Shown here in pieces: positions 1 to 7,915 of a DNA stretch of 19,953 nt (the first letter of the stretch is position 1; each line of letters starts with the position of its first letter). The stretch covers positions 1 through 19,953 of the forward strand of contig CAZASG010000063.1 of the NCBI GenBank assembly GCA_964487745.1, written 5' to 3'. Source of the DNA: Desulfolinea sp964487745 (lineage in GTDB: Bacteria > Chloroflexota > Anaerolineae > Anaerolineales > Villigracilaceae). Both the position numbers and the translations under genes were made by a program. The notes beneath the pieces are model-generated. The model ran no database searches and was not told where the DNA came from. It saw only the letters and a list, made by a program, of their open reading frames with translations.

Positions 1-20
1 AGGTTTCCCACTTGGCAAGA

Positions 21-55
21 AAACTCCTCTGCTTTTTTCAAAAGCAGAGGAGTTT
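21..55. terminator. Strong intrinsic terminator, probably bidirectional
   Basis: A perfect 16-bp stem (21-36 with 40-55) closes on a 3-nt loop. It is flanked by a T-run on the plus strand and a short T-rich stretch on the minus strand. It lies about 30 nt past the stop of the PaaK-like gene, so it ends the minus-strand liv/ligase transcript. It could also end a plus-strand transcript entering from the left. Confidence 0.85.
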
Positions 56-85
56 TTAGTTGAGCGGAAAGGGAGAAAGGGAAAG

Positions 86-1309
86 CTATTCCCAGGTTCT
101 TTCGTCCACAATAGGTGGCTGACCCTCTTTTAGGGCATCAGATGAGACGAATTCATATTTATCTACTTTTATGCGACAAGCAGATTGGATCGCTTGAGAG
201 AGCACCATGCTGACTTCTTCCTTATCAGCTGTATCATCTGCCAGGACAACACGGAGAATAAAATCATCTCTGTTTTCGAGACGTGTGATCAGGGCTTGAA
301 AACGGGAAACACTCGCGATTTGTGCAACGGCAAAGTTCAATTGATTTGGGTGCAGGAACATGCCACGCACTTTTACAGCATCGCCAACGCGTCCTACAAG
401 AATAATGGAACGCTCGCCTTGTTTGCTTTTACCGGGAGCGGCGTCAATATTCATGGCAAGATCACCTGTCCCTAAGCGGATGAGGGGATATGTCTTGCTG
501 AAATTCGTAACCACAACCTCACCTACTTCACCTGCACCGACAGTTTTCCCGGTTTCAGGGTTGGCAATTTGAACAATGGATGTTTCCAGTAAAGGCATTG
601 CTGGCTGACCGTCCTGATTATAGGAAAGGAAACCAAGCTCGGCTGTGCCATAAGCATTCGTAACTGCAATACCATATTTATCTACAAACGCTGCACGCAT
701 ACTCGGTGGCATATACTCGGCAGAAACGAGGGCGTTTTTTAGTCCGAAATCGGCATTGAAGTCGAAACCTGTTTCTTCGGCTTTAGTGATCAATGCCATC
801 ATCCATGAGGGGGTGCCCACATAGCCCGTTACTCCGAGATCGCGCATCATTTTCAGGATCAAGTCTGCGTTCCCCACGCCTGCCGCGATCACGGTCGCAC
901 CGAGTTCGCGGAGCGTTTCATCTACAGCCAAACCGGTAGGGATGAGGTGATAGCCAAAAGCATTAAGAACCACATCGCCTTTTTTGAAACCTGCGAGTTC
1001 AAGCATTTCACGGATGCTGCCCATCACCTCCGTGCCGCCCGCATGTGGCTCATAAAGCGGACCCGGTGAAAGAAAAATATGCTCTAACTGGTCTTGCGGA
1101 ATTGCCAGAAAACCCCCGAAAGGCGGATTCTCCTGCTGCAATTCTGCCAAGCGATCTTTGCTCGTTACCGGAACATTTTCCAGGTCAGATACGCTTTTTA
1201 CCTGCTCGGGCAAAAGCGATGCCCCATCGAAAATATCCTTGACTGCGGATGCATTGTCATACGCGTATTGAAGAAATTCCTGAAGGTTTTCATTTTGAGA
1301 AGAGGTCAT
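86..1309 (-). CDS. Divergent PaaK-like (phenylacetate-CoA ligase family) adenylate-forming protein
   Basis: A 407-residue protein of the ANL (acyl-CoA synthetase) superfamily, close in size to PaaK (about 430). Visible landmarks are NAYGTAELG (residues 218-226, adenine/acyl site), RLGTGDLA (278-285) and VGRVGDAVKVRG (305-316, hinge and C-terminal subdomain). PaaK-type enzymes activate aryl or short carboxylic acids to CoA thioesters through an acyl-AMP. Two elements are unusual. The usual Ser/Thr/Gly-rich P-loop is replaced by SPGPLYEPHAGGTE (81-94), and the C-terminal end (EGQPPIVDERTW) lacks the Lys expected near this point. Start: an upstream in-frame TTG at 1315 is possible, but AAGGAG sits 7 nt before the ATG at 1309, so ATG is preferred. 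That ribosome site abuts the livF stop, which suggests translational coupling. The family is clear; the substrate and activity are not. Confidence 0.82.
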   Translation of the reverse strand: MTSSQNENLQEFLQYAYDNASAVKDIFDGASLLPEQVKSVSDLENVPVTSKDRLAELQQENPPFGGFLAIPQDQLEHIFLSPGPLYEPHAGGTEVMGSIREMLELAGFKKGDVVLNAFGYHLIPTGLAVDETLRELGATVIAAGVGNADLILKMMRDLGVTGYVGTPSWMMALITKAEETGFDFNADFGLKNALVSAEYMPPSMRAAFVDKYGIAVTNAYGTAELGFLSYNQDGQPAMPLLETSIVQIANPETGKTVGAGEVGEVVVTNFSKTYPLIRLGTGDLAMNIDAAPGKSKQGERSIILVGRVGDAVKVRGMFLHPNQLNFAVAQIASVSRFQALITRLENRDDFILRVVLADDTADKEEVSMVLSQAIQSACRIKVDKYEFVSSDALKEGQPPIVDERTWE

Positions 1310-1320
1310 ACCCAAGCTCC

Positions 1321-2124
1321 TTATCCTAACCAGCGTTTGCGCCGTTTATAGTGTTTTACGTCTTTATAGCTTTTACGCTTTCCAACCTGTGTTAACCCTA
1401 AATAAAATTCTTTAATATCTTCATTTTCAAGAAGCTGATCGGTGGAACCATCCAGCACAATACGTCCATTTTCCATAACATAAACATATTCGGCAATATT
1501 CAATGCAATGCGAGCATTTTGCTCGACCAGTAAAATAGACACCCCTTCTTCTTTGCTAATTTTATTAATAATTTCAAAAATCTCTGCCACCAAAAGCGGA
1601 GCCAACCCTAAGGAGGGCTCGTCAAGCAACATAAGTTTGGGGTGCGCCATCAAGCCGCGCCCCGTAACCAACATCTGCTGTTCGCCGCCAGAAAGATAAC
1701 CGCTCACACGTTTGCGTAATCTCTTTAGTAGGGGAAAATAATGATAAACCTGCTCCAAATCCTGAGCGGGGGTTGTTTTGACCCCATCTTTTCTGCGAGC
1801 AACACCACCGAGGATCAGATTTTCCTCTACGGTTAAATGTTGAAAGAGTCGCCGCCCTTCCAAAACCTGGATAACCCCTCTTTGCACCAACTCTTCAGGA
1901 GAAAGTTTATCGGTGCGTTCTCCATCGAACTCGATATTACCACGCGTTACCTCGCCTTCTTGAGCAAGTAATAAGCCTGAAATAGCCCTGAGGGTGGTTG
2001 TCTTTCCGGCTCCATTTGCGCCCAGCAAAGCGACAATAGAACCATCAGGCACATCAAAAGATACTCCCCGTAGTACCTGAATGACATCACTATAAATAAC
2101 TTCGATATTATTGAGTTTTAACAT
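1321..2124 (-). CDS. livF: Branched-chain amino acid-type ABC transporter ATP-binding protein LivF
   Basis: One of the two cytoplasmic ATPases of a Liv/HAAT importer; it powers uptake through the LivH/LivM permeases. Walker A GANGAGKTT (residues 35-43), ABC signature LSGGEQQ (144-150), Walker B LMLLDEP (164-170) and the LivF-typical SLGLAP just after it are all intact. QVLEGRRLF (86-94) is the Q-loop region usual for LivF. At 267 residues it is about 30 longer than a standard LivF because of a strongly basic tail (249-267, Lys/Arg-rich). It follows the binding-protein gene after an 80-nt gap holding a GC-rich hairpin, and its stop codon is 11 nt from the next start. No clear Shine-Dalgarno is visible before its ATG, so its expression may depend on upstream translation. 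Confidence 0.93.
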   Translation of the reverse strand: MLKLNNIEVIYSDVIQVLRGVSFDVPDGSIVALLGANGAGKTTTLRAISGLLLAQEGEVTRGNIEFDGERTDKLSPEELVQRGVIQVLEGRRLFQHLTVEENLILGGVARRKDGVKTTPAQDLEQVYHYFPLLKRLRKRVSGYLSGGEQQMLVTGRGLMAHPKLMLLDEPSLGLAPLLVAEIFEIINKISKEEGVSILLVEQNARIALNIAEYVYVMENGRIVLDGSTDQLLENEDIKEFYLGLTQVGKRKSYKDVKHYKRRKRWLG

Positions 2125-2147
2125 AAGTTGGTTTTATCGGTTATGCT

Positions 2148-2184
2148 CCCATCAGCCTCCCCTGTAACAGGGGAGGCTGATGGG
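2148..2184 (-). other. GC-rich intercistronic hairpin between the binding-protein gene and livF
   Basis: A 17-bp perfect stem (2148-2164 with 2168-2184) has a 3-nt loop and no following U-run on the minus strand. It is therefore not a classical terminator. Placed just after the substrate-binding-protein gene, it could protect that message's 3' end or partly attenuate livF, as intercistronic hairpins do in other binding-protein operons. The role is inference. Confidence 0.75.
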
Positions 2185-2204
2185 GCTGGAGTTTATCTGA
2201 AAAT

Positions 2205-3548
2205 TTACTTATTCGGGCGCAAGTCAGGAAGCTCTGTCCAATCCTGAACAAGATTGAAAGCGTCCGGGCCACCCTGGATCATACGGATCTGGGAAAAACG
2301 CGGAGCGCGGCTACCATCAGAATAATCCACATGCAAAACACCATCCAAAGGCTCAAAGGGGCTTAATGCGATCAGTGCATCATGAATAGCCTCGCCGTCC
2401 AGATTTTCATAGCCAACGGTATCAATTGCATGAGTAATAGCCTGGGCAATCATATCTACGCTTGCAACGAGGAACAAGTAACCAACATTGTGTTCGCCTG
2501 CTTCGCGCTCATTTGCATCAAAAAGTGACTGGGCATATTGAACACCTTCGTTGTCGGTATCTGTCCACCAGAGATAGGGGAAAGGCGCCATCAAGCCAAC
2601 ACCATAAGCGGGGTCTGCCAGGAAAGCGTAAGTTGCCAAATCCATTGTCCAGTTACAGCCGGTAACCACAAATTGCTCACGTAAGCCAAGAGCGTTCAAG
2701 TCATTCAAAAGAACCGCAGGGCCGAAAGCCAGAGTATTGGTCCAGATCACGTTTGCACCAGCAGCTTCGGCATTAAGGATGCCTGTGGTTGTATCTGCAG
2801 TTGGGGAGACATCATAAGTCTCTTCGGCAACAATTTCTATTCCCAATTCATCCAAGTATGCGCGGCTTTCATCAGTCAATGCGCCCTGACCAAAAGCAGA
2901 GGGCCATGAAAGATAAGCCAATTTGATCTCATCGCCAGCGCCTTCGGGTTTATATTCATCCCAATTTTCTGACAAGAACTTCATCGCATGCGCTAATTGA
3001 TCTGTGTAAATGGGGCCAAGACCAAAAGTATAGCCAGAGCCTTCGCCATAAAAAGCCTTCGCGCTCAAGCCTGCGGTGATATTAACGATCTTATCTTCAG
3101 CAAAACGTTCAGCCAATGCCTCAGCCTCAGCTGAACCATAAGTGATCATCACCATGGCGTTCTCATCTTCGCCTGTAAAGCGATCATAGGCTGCAATGGC
3201 TTCATCTGCACTACCAGCGTCGTCAGCAAATTTGACTTCAACCGTAGCGCCATAAATACCACCGGATTCGTTCAAAGCCGCAATGGCATCCTCAGCACCA
3301 TGAATTAGGGGAGCAGTGATCGAGGCATAAGGACCAGATAAATCGCCAAAGTGGTAAATTGTAATAGTCTCGCCGGTCAGGTCAGGGGGACCATCAGAGG
3401 CAGCTTCTTCAGCAGGTTCTTCTGCTGCTTCCTCGACCGGAGCTTCTTCAACGGGAGCTTCTTCAGCAGGGGCTTGGGGTGAACATGCAGCCAAGACCAT
3501 AGAAGCCACCATCAAAAGGGTAAACAGGGCAATCAGTTTCTTACGCAT
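2205..3548 (-). CDS. ABC transporter substrate-binding lipoprotein (LivK/BraC-like, type I periplasmic-binding fold)
   Basis: The extracytoplasmic solute receptor of the Liv-type importer. The N-terminus MRKK plus a hydrophobic run ends in the lipobox LAAC (Cys22), so the mature protein is lipid-anchored. A Pro/Ala/Glu repeat linker (about residues 25-50) follows, then a type I binding-protein fold opening with ITIYHFGDLSGPYA and continuing to the C-terminus. The 447-residue length is normal for the family plus the linker. The open frame extends 25 codons upstream to a GTG at 3623, but only the ATG at 3548 gives a clean signal peptide. AAGGAG is placed 10 nt before that ATG. The ligand is not predictable: HAAT receptors bind branched-chain amino acids, amides, urea or aromatic acids. 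The two ligase genes favour a carboxylate. It is separated from livM by 292 nt, so it may have its own promoter. Confidence 0.9.
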   Translation of the reverse strand: MRKKLIALFTLLMVASMVLAACSPQAPAEEAPVEEAPVEEAAEEPAEEAASDGPPDLTGETITIYHFGDLSGPYASITAPLIHGAEDAIAALNESGGIYGATVEVKFADDAGSADEAIAAYDRFTGEDENAMVMITYGSAEAEALAERFAEDKIVNITAGLSAKAFYGEGSGYTFGLGPIYTDQLAHAMKFLSENWDEYKPEGAGDEIKLAYLSWPSAFGQGALTDESRAYLDELGIEIVAEETYDVSPTADTTTGILNAEAAGANVIWTNTLAFGPAVLLNDLNALGLREQFVVTGCNWTMDLATYAFLADPAYGVGLMAPFPYLWWTDTDNEGVQYAQSLFDANEREAGEHNVGYLFLVASVDMIAQAITHAIDTVGYENLDGEAIHDALIALSPFEPLDGVLHVDYSDGSRAPRFSQIRMIQGGPDAFNLVQDWTELPDLRPNK

Positions 3549-3840
3549 GGGTTTTCTTCTCCTTTGGAAAATTAATATCATACTTCTCTGTGCAAACGAA
3601 CCAAATCTACAATAAGCAACCACCTCCTTATTTACAGGATAGGATAGAGCGTCGCGCTTGAATTTAGGCTTGATTCCCTTAAATAAATATTTATGCGGAA
3701 ATTGGCATTTGGAACCGCTGTACAGCTATCCAGTCCAGCTACCGTTTCAGAAACGGGGGAATGAGAAAAACGTCTACGCCGAGAAGATGTTGACCAGTGG
3801 TACCAAGCCAAAATCACGTGCGAAGCGGTTTTTCATCCCG
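3549..3840. other. 292-nt gap between livM and the binding-protein gene
   Basis: No convincing gene. It holds a short near-perfect palindrome (CCGTTTC at 3742-3748, GAAACGG at 3750-3756). On the minus strand there is an AAGGAGGTGG stretch (about 3619-3628) with no well-spaced start. The length suggests a separate promoter or leader for the binding-protein gene, but I see no consensus -35/-10 pair. Confidence 0.5.
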
Positions 3841-4902
3841 TTAATGCGAGAAAGGCCTCAATCGCCAGGCAGTCTTGAGTACCTGCCATCTATGTGCCAA
3901 GCCACGCGGCTCAAATATCAAAAAGAGCATCAACGTTGTTCCAAAGAAAAGCGGACGCAATGCCTGCACAGCTCCTGCAGCTGTGGATGGGAAAATCTCG
4001 ACAAAGATCGGTCCCAAAACAGTAGCGCCTTCAATCAGCAATTCGATAACTACTGTGCCGAAAAAGGAGCCCACATTGGTTCCTAATCCGCCGATCACCA
4101 ACATACCCATGAGCATGACAGAATCGGTCAGGTTGAAGGTTTCTGAATTGATATGGCGAATTTGATGAGCAGAAAGTGCGCCCGCAATGCCCGCGAAGAC
4201 TGCCGCGAGGAAGAAGGCTTGTAATTTATATTTAAAAAGATTGATGCCCAGAAGTTCTGCGGCCAAATCGTGATCGCGCACGGCGACAAAGGCGCGTCCC
4301 AAACGAGATTTGGAGATATTATGCGCGGCGATCGTGGTCAGAATAAGTATGGTGATCGAGAGATAAATATAGCGTTGGGGGGTATTGAATTCAAAGCCAA
4401 AAAGCACAGGAACCTGAACATTAATACCCTGTGCGCCATTGAGCAGATCAGGGAAGGCATTACGCGTGAACCACGGGACAATAAATTGCGCTGCCAGAGT
4501 TGCCATTGTGAGGTAAAAGCCTTTTACTCTTAAAGAGGGTAAACCGAAGAATAAGCCCACAATGCCTGCCCCCAATGCAGCGATGGGAAGAGTGATGAAG
4601 AAAGACCACCCCAGATTATTAACCAGAAGAGCCGAGATATAACCGCCAACGGTCATAAAGGCGGCTTGTCCCAAAGAAATTTGCCCGGTATAGCCGGTGA
4701 GGATATTTAACCCCTGCACGGCAATAACCATAATTGCAATACGATTGACGAGTGAAACTGTTCCTTGTTCTGCGTAAAAGGGGAGGGTGTATAAAGAGAG
4801 AAGAAAAGCGGCTATTAACCACCATTGCCATGGCTGACGAACGGTAGCCACATCGGAAGCATAACTGGTGTCAAATTCACCTGCTGGTCGTGGGACTGCC
4901 AT
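3841..4902 (-). CDS. livM: Branched-chain amino acid-type ABC transporter permease LivM
   Basis: An inner-membrane permease subunit of 353 residues that pairs with LivH. Diagnostic LivM sequences are GYTGQISLGQAAF in the second membrane segment region, LRVKGFYLTMATLA, and the cytoplasmic coupling loop AVRDHDLAAELLGI that contacts the ATPases. About eight to ten hydrophobic segments are visible. The N-terminal 25 residues are polar, and the first membrane helix starts near WWLIAAFLL. The start codon is 3 nt after the livH stop, and its AGAGG ribosome site lies inside the end of livH, so the two permeases are translationally coupled. The family assignment is firm; the solute is not. Confidence 0.93.
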   Translation of the reverse strand: MAVPRPAGEFDTSYASDVATVRQPWQWWLIAAFLLSLYTLPFYAEQGTVSLVNRIAIMVIAVQGLNILTGYTGQISLGQAAFMTVGGYISALLVNNLGWSFFITLPIAALGAGIVGLFFGLPSLRVKGFYLTMATLAAQFIVPWFTRNAFPDLLNGAQGINVQVPVLFGFEFNTPQRYIYLSITILILTTIAAHNISKSRLGRAFVAVRDHDLAAELLGINLFKYKLQAFFLAAVFAGIAGALSAHQIRHINSETFNLTDSVMLMGMLVIGGLGTNVGSFFGTVVIELLIEGATVLGPIFVEIFPSTAAGAVQALRPLFFGTTLMLFLIFEPRGLAHRWQVLKTAWRLRPFSH

Positions 4903-4905
4903 TAT

Positions 4906-5832
4906 TTATATCCTCTCTATGCGTTTTTGTCCGAAGAGACCTTCGGGGCGGATGAGAAGCACGATCAAGAGCAATACATAAGGCATGATCTCAGACATAT
5001 TGCGTATCATCGGCACTTTCGATGCAGAGACCAACCCTTGAGAAAGTCCGATAACCAGCCCGCCAACGATGGTGCCGGGAATGGATTCCAGCCCGCCCAA
5101 AAGCACAACGGGGAAGGCTGCCATGACGATCACGGAAAGGCTCATATCCAATCCACTGGAGGTGGCGAGCAAGACACCGGCAGTCGTAGCGACTACACCA
5201 GCCAATGCCCAGGAAATACCGAAAATGCGATCAATGCGCAAGCCGATGCTTTGTGCCAATTCATGATCTTCGGAGGTTCCCCGCATGGCTAATCCCGTGC
5301 GAGAGAAGCGGAAGAATGCGCTAATAATAATTACACCCAAAAGCGCTACCACAAAAGACCAGACCAAATTTTGCTTCAGGATGATGGTGATGTACTTTCC
5401 TGTATTCTCGTTGAAAAATGGGGTCGCTATCTTATAGGGGTTGGCTGCAGAAAAAATCTGCGGGAAATTGCGTTGGGTGCCACCGAAAAGCAAGAGCGCC
5501 ATCCCCTGCAAGACTTGGCTTAACCCCAAGGTCATCAAAATAATGGAAAGGAGTGGTTGCCCCGTCATTGGGCGGAGAGCAAATCTTTCGATGAGCAAGC
5601 CGAGTAAGCCCGAGACGATGATCGCGAGAATAACCGCTATGGCTAGGGGGAGTTCCAATTCAACGGCAAACCACCAAGTGACCAATGTGCCCAGGAGCAA
5701 TAATTGTCCTTGCGCAAAGTTGAAAATATAGGAAGACTTGAAAATCAGCACCAAACCGAGCGCAGTGAGGGCTAAAGGGCCTCCTGCCAGTAAACCTGTT
5801 ATTGCAAATTGGGGGAGTAATTGCCAATTCAT
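4906..5832 (-). CDS. livH: Branched-chain amino acid-type ABC transporter permease LivH
   Basis: The second integral-membrane subunit of the importer, 308 residues. LivH hallmarks are FNFAQGQLLLLG near the N-terminus, the RPMTGQPLL region, the coupling loop RGTSEDHELAQSIGL, and the C-terminal VVLLGGLESIPGTIVGG. The open frame runs 26 codons further upstream. The ATG at 5832 is preferred because it starts right at the first membrane segment (MNWQLLPQF), as in other LivH proteins, and GGAG lies 8 nt upstream. The extra upstream codons would fall in the palindromic intergenic element. It is followed directly by livM. Confidence 0.92.
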   Translation of the reverse strand: MNWQLLPQFAITGLLAGGPLALTALGLVLIFKSSYIFNFAQGQLLLLGTLVTWWFAVELELPLAIAVILAIIVSGLLGLLIERFALRPMTGQPLLSIILMTLGLSQVLQGMALLLFGGTQRNFPQIFSAANPYKIATPFFNENTGKYITIILKQNLVWSFVVALLGVIIISAFFRFSRTGLAMRGTSEDHELAQSIGLRIDRIFGISWALAGVVATTAGVLLATSSGLDMSLSVIVMAAFPVVLLGGLESIPGTIVGGLVIGLSQGLVSASKVPMIRNMSEIMPYVLLLIVLLIRPEGLFGQKRIERI

Positions 5833-5875
5833 GCACTTTTCTCCGTTATTTTCTTGTACACAGATTTTGCTAATT

Positions 5876-5980
5876 ACACGGAGAAAAGCTTTTTTACCAC
5901 AAAGGGACACAAAATTTTTAAGGTTTTCTTCGTGCTTCTTCGTGTTCTTTGTGGTTTAAAAAGTCCGTGTAGCTCCGTGT
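5876..5980. repeat. Nested palindromic intergenic element (candidate interspersed repeat)
   Basis: Outer arms ACACGGAG (5876-5883) and CTCCGTGT (5973-5980) enclose longer imperfect inner arms: ACCACAAAGGGACACAAA at 5896-5913 against CTTCGTGTTCTTTGTGGT at 5937-5954. The right side also has a direct repeat TCCGTGTA-GC-TCCGTGTA (5964-5981) and a doubled CTTCGTG. Similar CACAAAGGACACGAAG-type intergenic palindromes are, from memory, widespread in environmental bacterial genomes. It fills nearly the whole gap between the acyl-CoA synthetase gene and livH. Confidence 0.6.
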
Positions 5981-5992
5981 ACGTTTTTTTTC

Positions 5993-7915
5993 TTATGAAA
6001 TATCCATCGTCGCGACGTGTACAGAAGTTTCTATAACACTTTCTCTGCCATCACGATATTTGACTTCGGCGCGTACATCTACCACGTCACTGCCATCGTA
6101 AATTGCGGCGATCATTTGACCATAACGTTCGCTGAGCAGACTGCGACGTAATTTGCGTGTTCGGGTGAGTTCACCTTCGTCTGCGTCAAATTCTTTATGC
6201 AGAAGCACAAAGCGCTTGATGCGTGCCGCAGGGGGAAGGCTCTTGTTGACACGTTCCACATCCTTGCCAATCAGATCGTAGACTTCTTTCTTTTGCGATA
6301 GGTCTACATAGGTGGTGTAGGCAATGCCTTCTTTTTCTGCCCAGCGACCAACATTATCGTATTCCATATTGATCAGTGCGCCTACGAAGGGTTTATCGTC
6401 ACCGCCGACAGACATCACACCTCCAATATATTGACTAAATTTAAGCTGCCCTTCGATAAATTGCGGCGAATATTTTTCTCCGCTTGAGAGCATGATCATT
6501 TCTTTCATACGATCCAGATAGATCAGATGCCCGTCATCATCCAGATAGCCGGCATCGCCTGTCTGGAACCAGCGTTCGCCTTTTTCGTCAATGAGAATGG
6601 CTTTTTCGGTGGCTTCGGGGTTTTTATAATAGCCCTGAAAAAGGTTGCCGCTACTGATTAAAATCTCACCATCGTCGCCAATTTTCACATTCACACCGGG
6701 AGCGGGGACACCGACCGTTTCAAATTTCACATCGTCGCCAATATGGAGGGTATGTACCTGTGCTTCAGTAGAGCCATAAAGTTGTTTGATATTCACGCCG
6801 ATCGCGCGGAAGAAGCGGATTACTTGCGGATTTAGGGCAGCGCCTGATGAGTAGGCTGATTTAACTTTGGTTAGTCCCAATTTATCGCGTAAGGGGTGAT
6901 ATAGCGCAAATTCGCCCAATCTATGTGCTATTTTCCACAGTAGAGTAATTTCTTCATGTTGCTCATAGCGTAAAGAGGCAACTTTGTAGCCAACGGGCAT
7001 GAAAATTTTATAAAGTAGCTGGTTGAGTTTGGTTGTTTCGGCAATTCTGACCTGTACCATACCGACCATGCTCTCCCAGAGACCTGCGCTGAAGAGCATT
7101 GCCTGAGGGGTGGTCTCGCGGATATTTGGTTGCACGGTATCGGGGGATTCGGGGAAGTTGACAATCATCGCGGAAAGAAGATGAACGGCAAGACCAAGTA
7201 CATTTTCCGTGATCCAGGCCGGGGGCAAGAACGAGACGTACTCATCCGTATCAAGACGCGCATCCGCTTTTTGTGCGCTTCCCGCGCCAGAGAGTAGATT
7301 GCTGTGCGTGATCATCGCGCCTTTGGGCAAGCCCGTTGTACCGGATGTATAACAGTAAACGGCCAGCTCATCTCCGCGTCCTTTTTCTACAGATTTATGG
7401 AAGAGATCGGGGTCTTTTTCACCGAGTTGGCGACCAATTTCCAGAATATTTTCGTAAGAAGCCAGCCAGGAGCCTTCGTAGCCCCACAAACCTTTTTCAT
7501 CCCAATAGATGACCTTTATCACATCGGGAACTTCTTCTTGAATCTCAAGAAGTTTGTCGCATTGCTCCTGGTCTTTGGCGAAGACCATCACAGAATCGGA
7601 ATGGTTGACAACGTATTCGATCTCTTTTGGGGTGCTGTCGGTAAAGATGCCAACGGCAACGCCACCCGCCGATTGAATGGCAAGCTGCGCCCAAAAATAT
7701 TCGGGGTCGTTATCGCCGATGATGCAGACTTTATCGCCACGCTTTAAACCCAAGTCTATTAGCCCCAAACTGAGTTGGCGAACCTGCTCGAAGGAATCTT
7801 TCCAAGAATAGGGAATCCAGATGCCCAGATCTTTTTTGCGCATGGCGATTTTCTCATCGCCATATTTTCTATACATGGAAAGTAGATTTTTGGGGAGGGT
7901 GTCTAATCTTTTCAT
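5993..7915 (-). CDS. AMP-forming long-chain acyl-CoA synthetase-like protein (FadD/FAA family)
   Basis: A 640-residue ANL enzyme that would convert a carboxylic acid, ATP and CoA into acyl-CoA. The P-loop YTSGTTGLPKG is at 189-199 and LYGSTEAQ at 379-386. WFQTGDAGYLDDDGHL (449-464) and the hinge LDRMKEMIMLSSGEKYSP (467-484) follow. The C-terminal ELTRTRKLRR (582-591) keeps the catalytic-Lys position (Lys588). The length and a large insert before the LYGSTE motif match long-chain (FACS/FAA1-type) synthetases rather than acetyl-CoA synthetase. Its ATG overlaps the livG stop (ATGA), with GGAG 8 nt upstream. Being inside the importer operon, it probably activates the imported acid; this is inference, and a fatty or aryl acid is equally compatible. 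Confidence 0.9.
   Translation of the reverse strand: MKRLDTLPKNLLSMYRKYGDEKIAMRKKDLGIWIPYSWKDSFEQVRQLSLGLIDLGLKRGDKVCIIGDNDPEYFWAQLAIQSAGGVAVGIFTDSTPKEIEYVVNHSDSVMVFAKDQEQCDKLLEIQEEVPDVIKVIYWDEKGLWGYEGSWLASYENILEIGRQLGEKDPDLFHKSVEKGRGDELAVYCYTSGTTGLPKGAMITHSNLLSGAGSAQKADARLDTDEYVSFLPPAWITENVLGLAVHLLSAMIVNFPESPDTVQPNIRETTPQAMLFSAGLWESMVGMVQVRIAETTKLNQLLYKIFMPVGYKVASLRYEQHEEITLLWKIAHRLGEFALYHPLRDKLGLTKVKSAYSSGAALNPQVIRFFRAIGVNIKQLYGSTEAQVHTLHIGDDVKFETVGVPAPGVNVKIGDDGEILISSGNLFQGYYKNPEATEKAILIDEKGERWFQTGDAGYLDDDGHLIYLDRMKEMIMLSSGEKYSPQFIEGQLKFSQYIGGVMSVGGDDKPFVGALINMEYDNVGRWAEKEGIAYTTYVDLSQKKEVYDLIGKDVERVNKSLPPAARIKRFVLLHKEFDADEGELTRTRKLRRSLLSERYGQMIAAIYDGSDVVDVRAEVKYRDGRESVIETSVHVATMDIS

Noticed and set aside
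3549..3623. Extended N-terminus of the substrate-binding protein from GTG at 3623
   Set aside because: It would bury the signal peptide and lipobox 25 residues inside; the AAGGAG near 3623 touches the GTG with no spacing, while the ATG at 3548 has its own AAGGAG.
3658..4086. Plus-strand open frame of 142 codons overlapping the end of livM
   Set aside because: Overlaps a certain livM gene, has no ribosome site and no recognisable domain.
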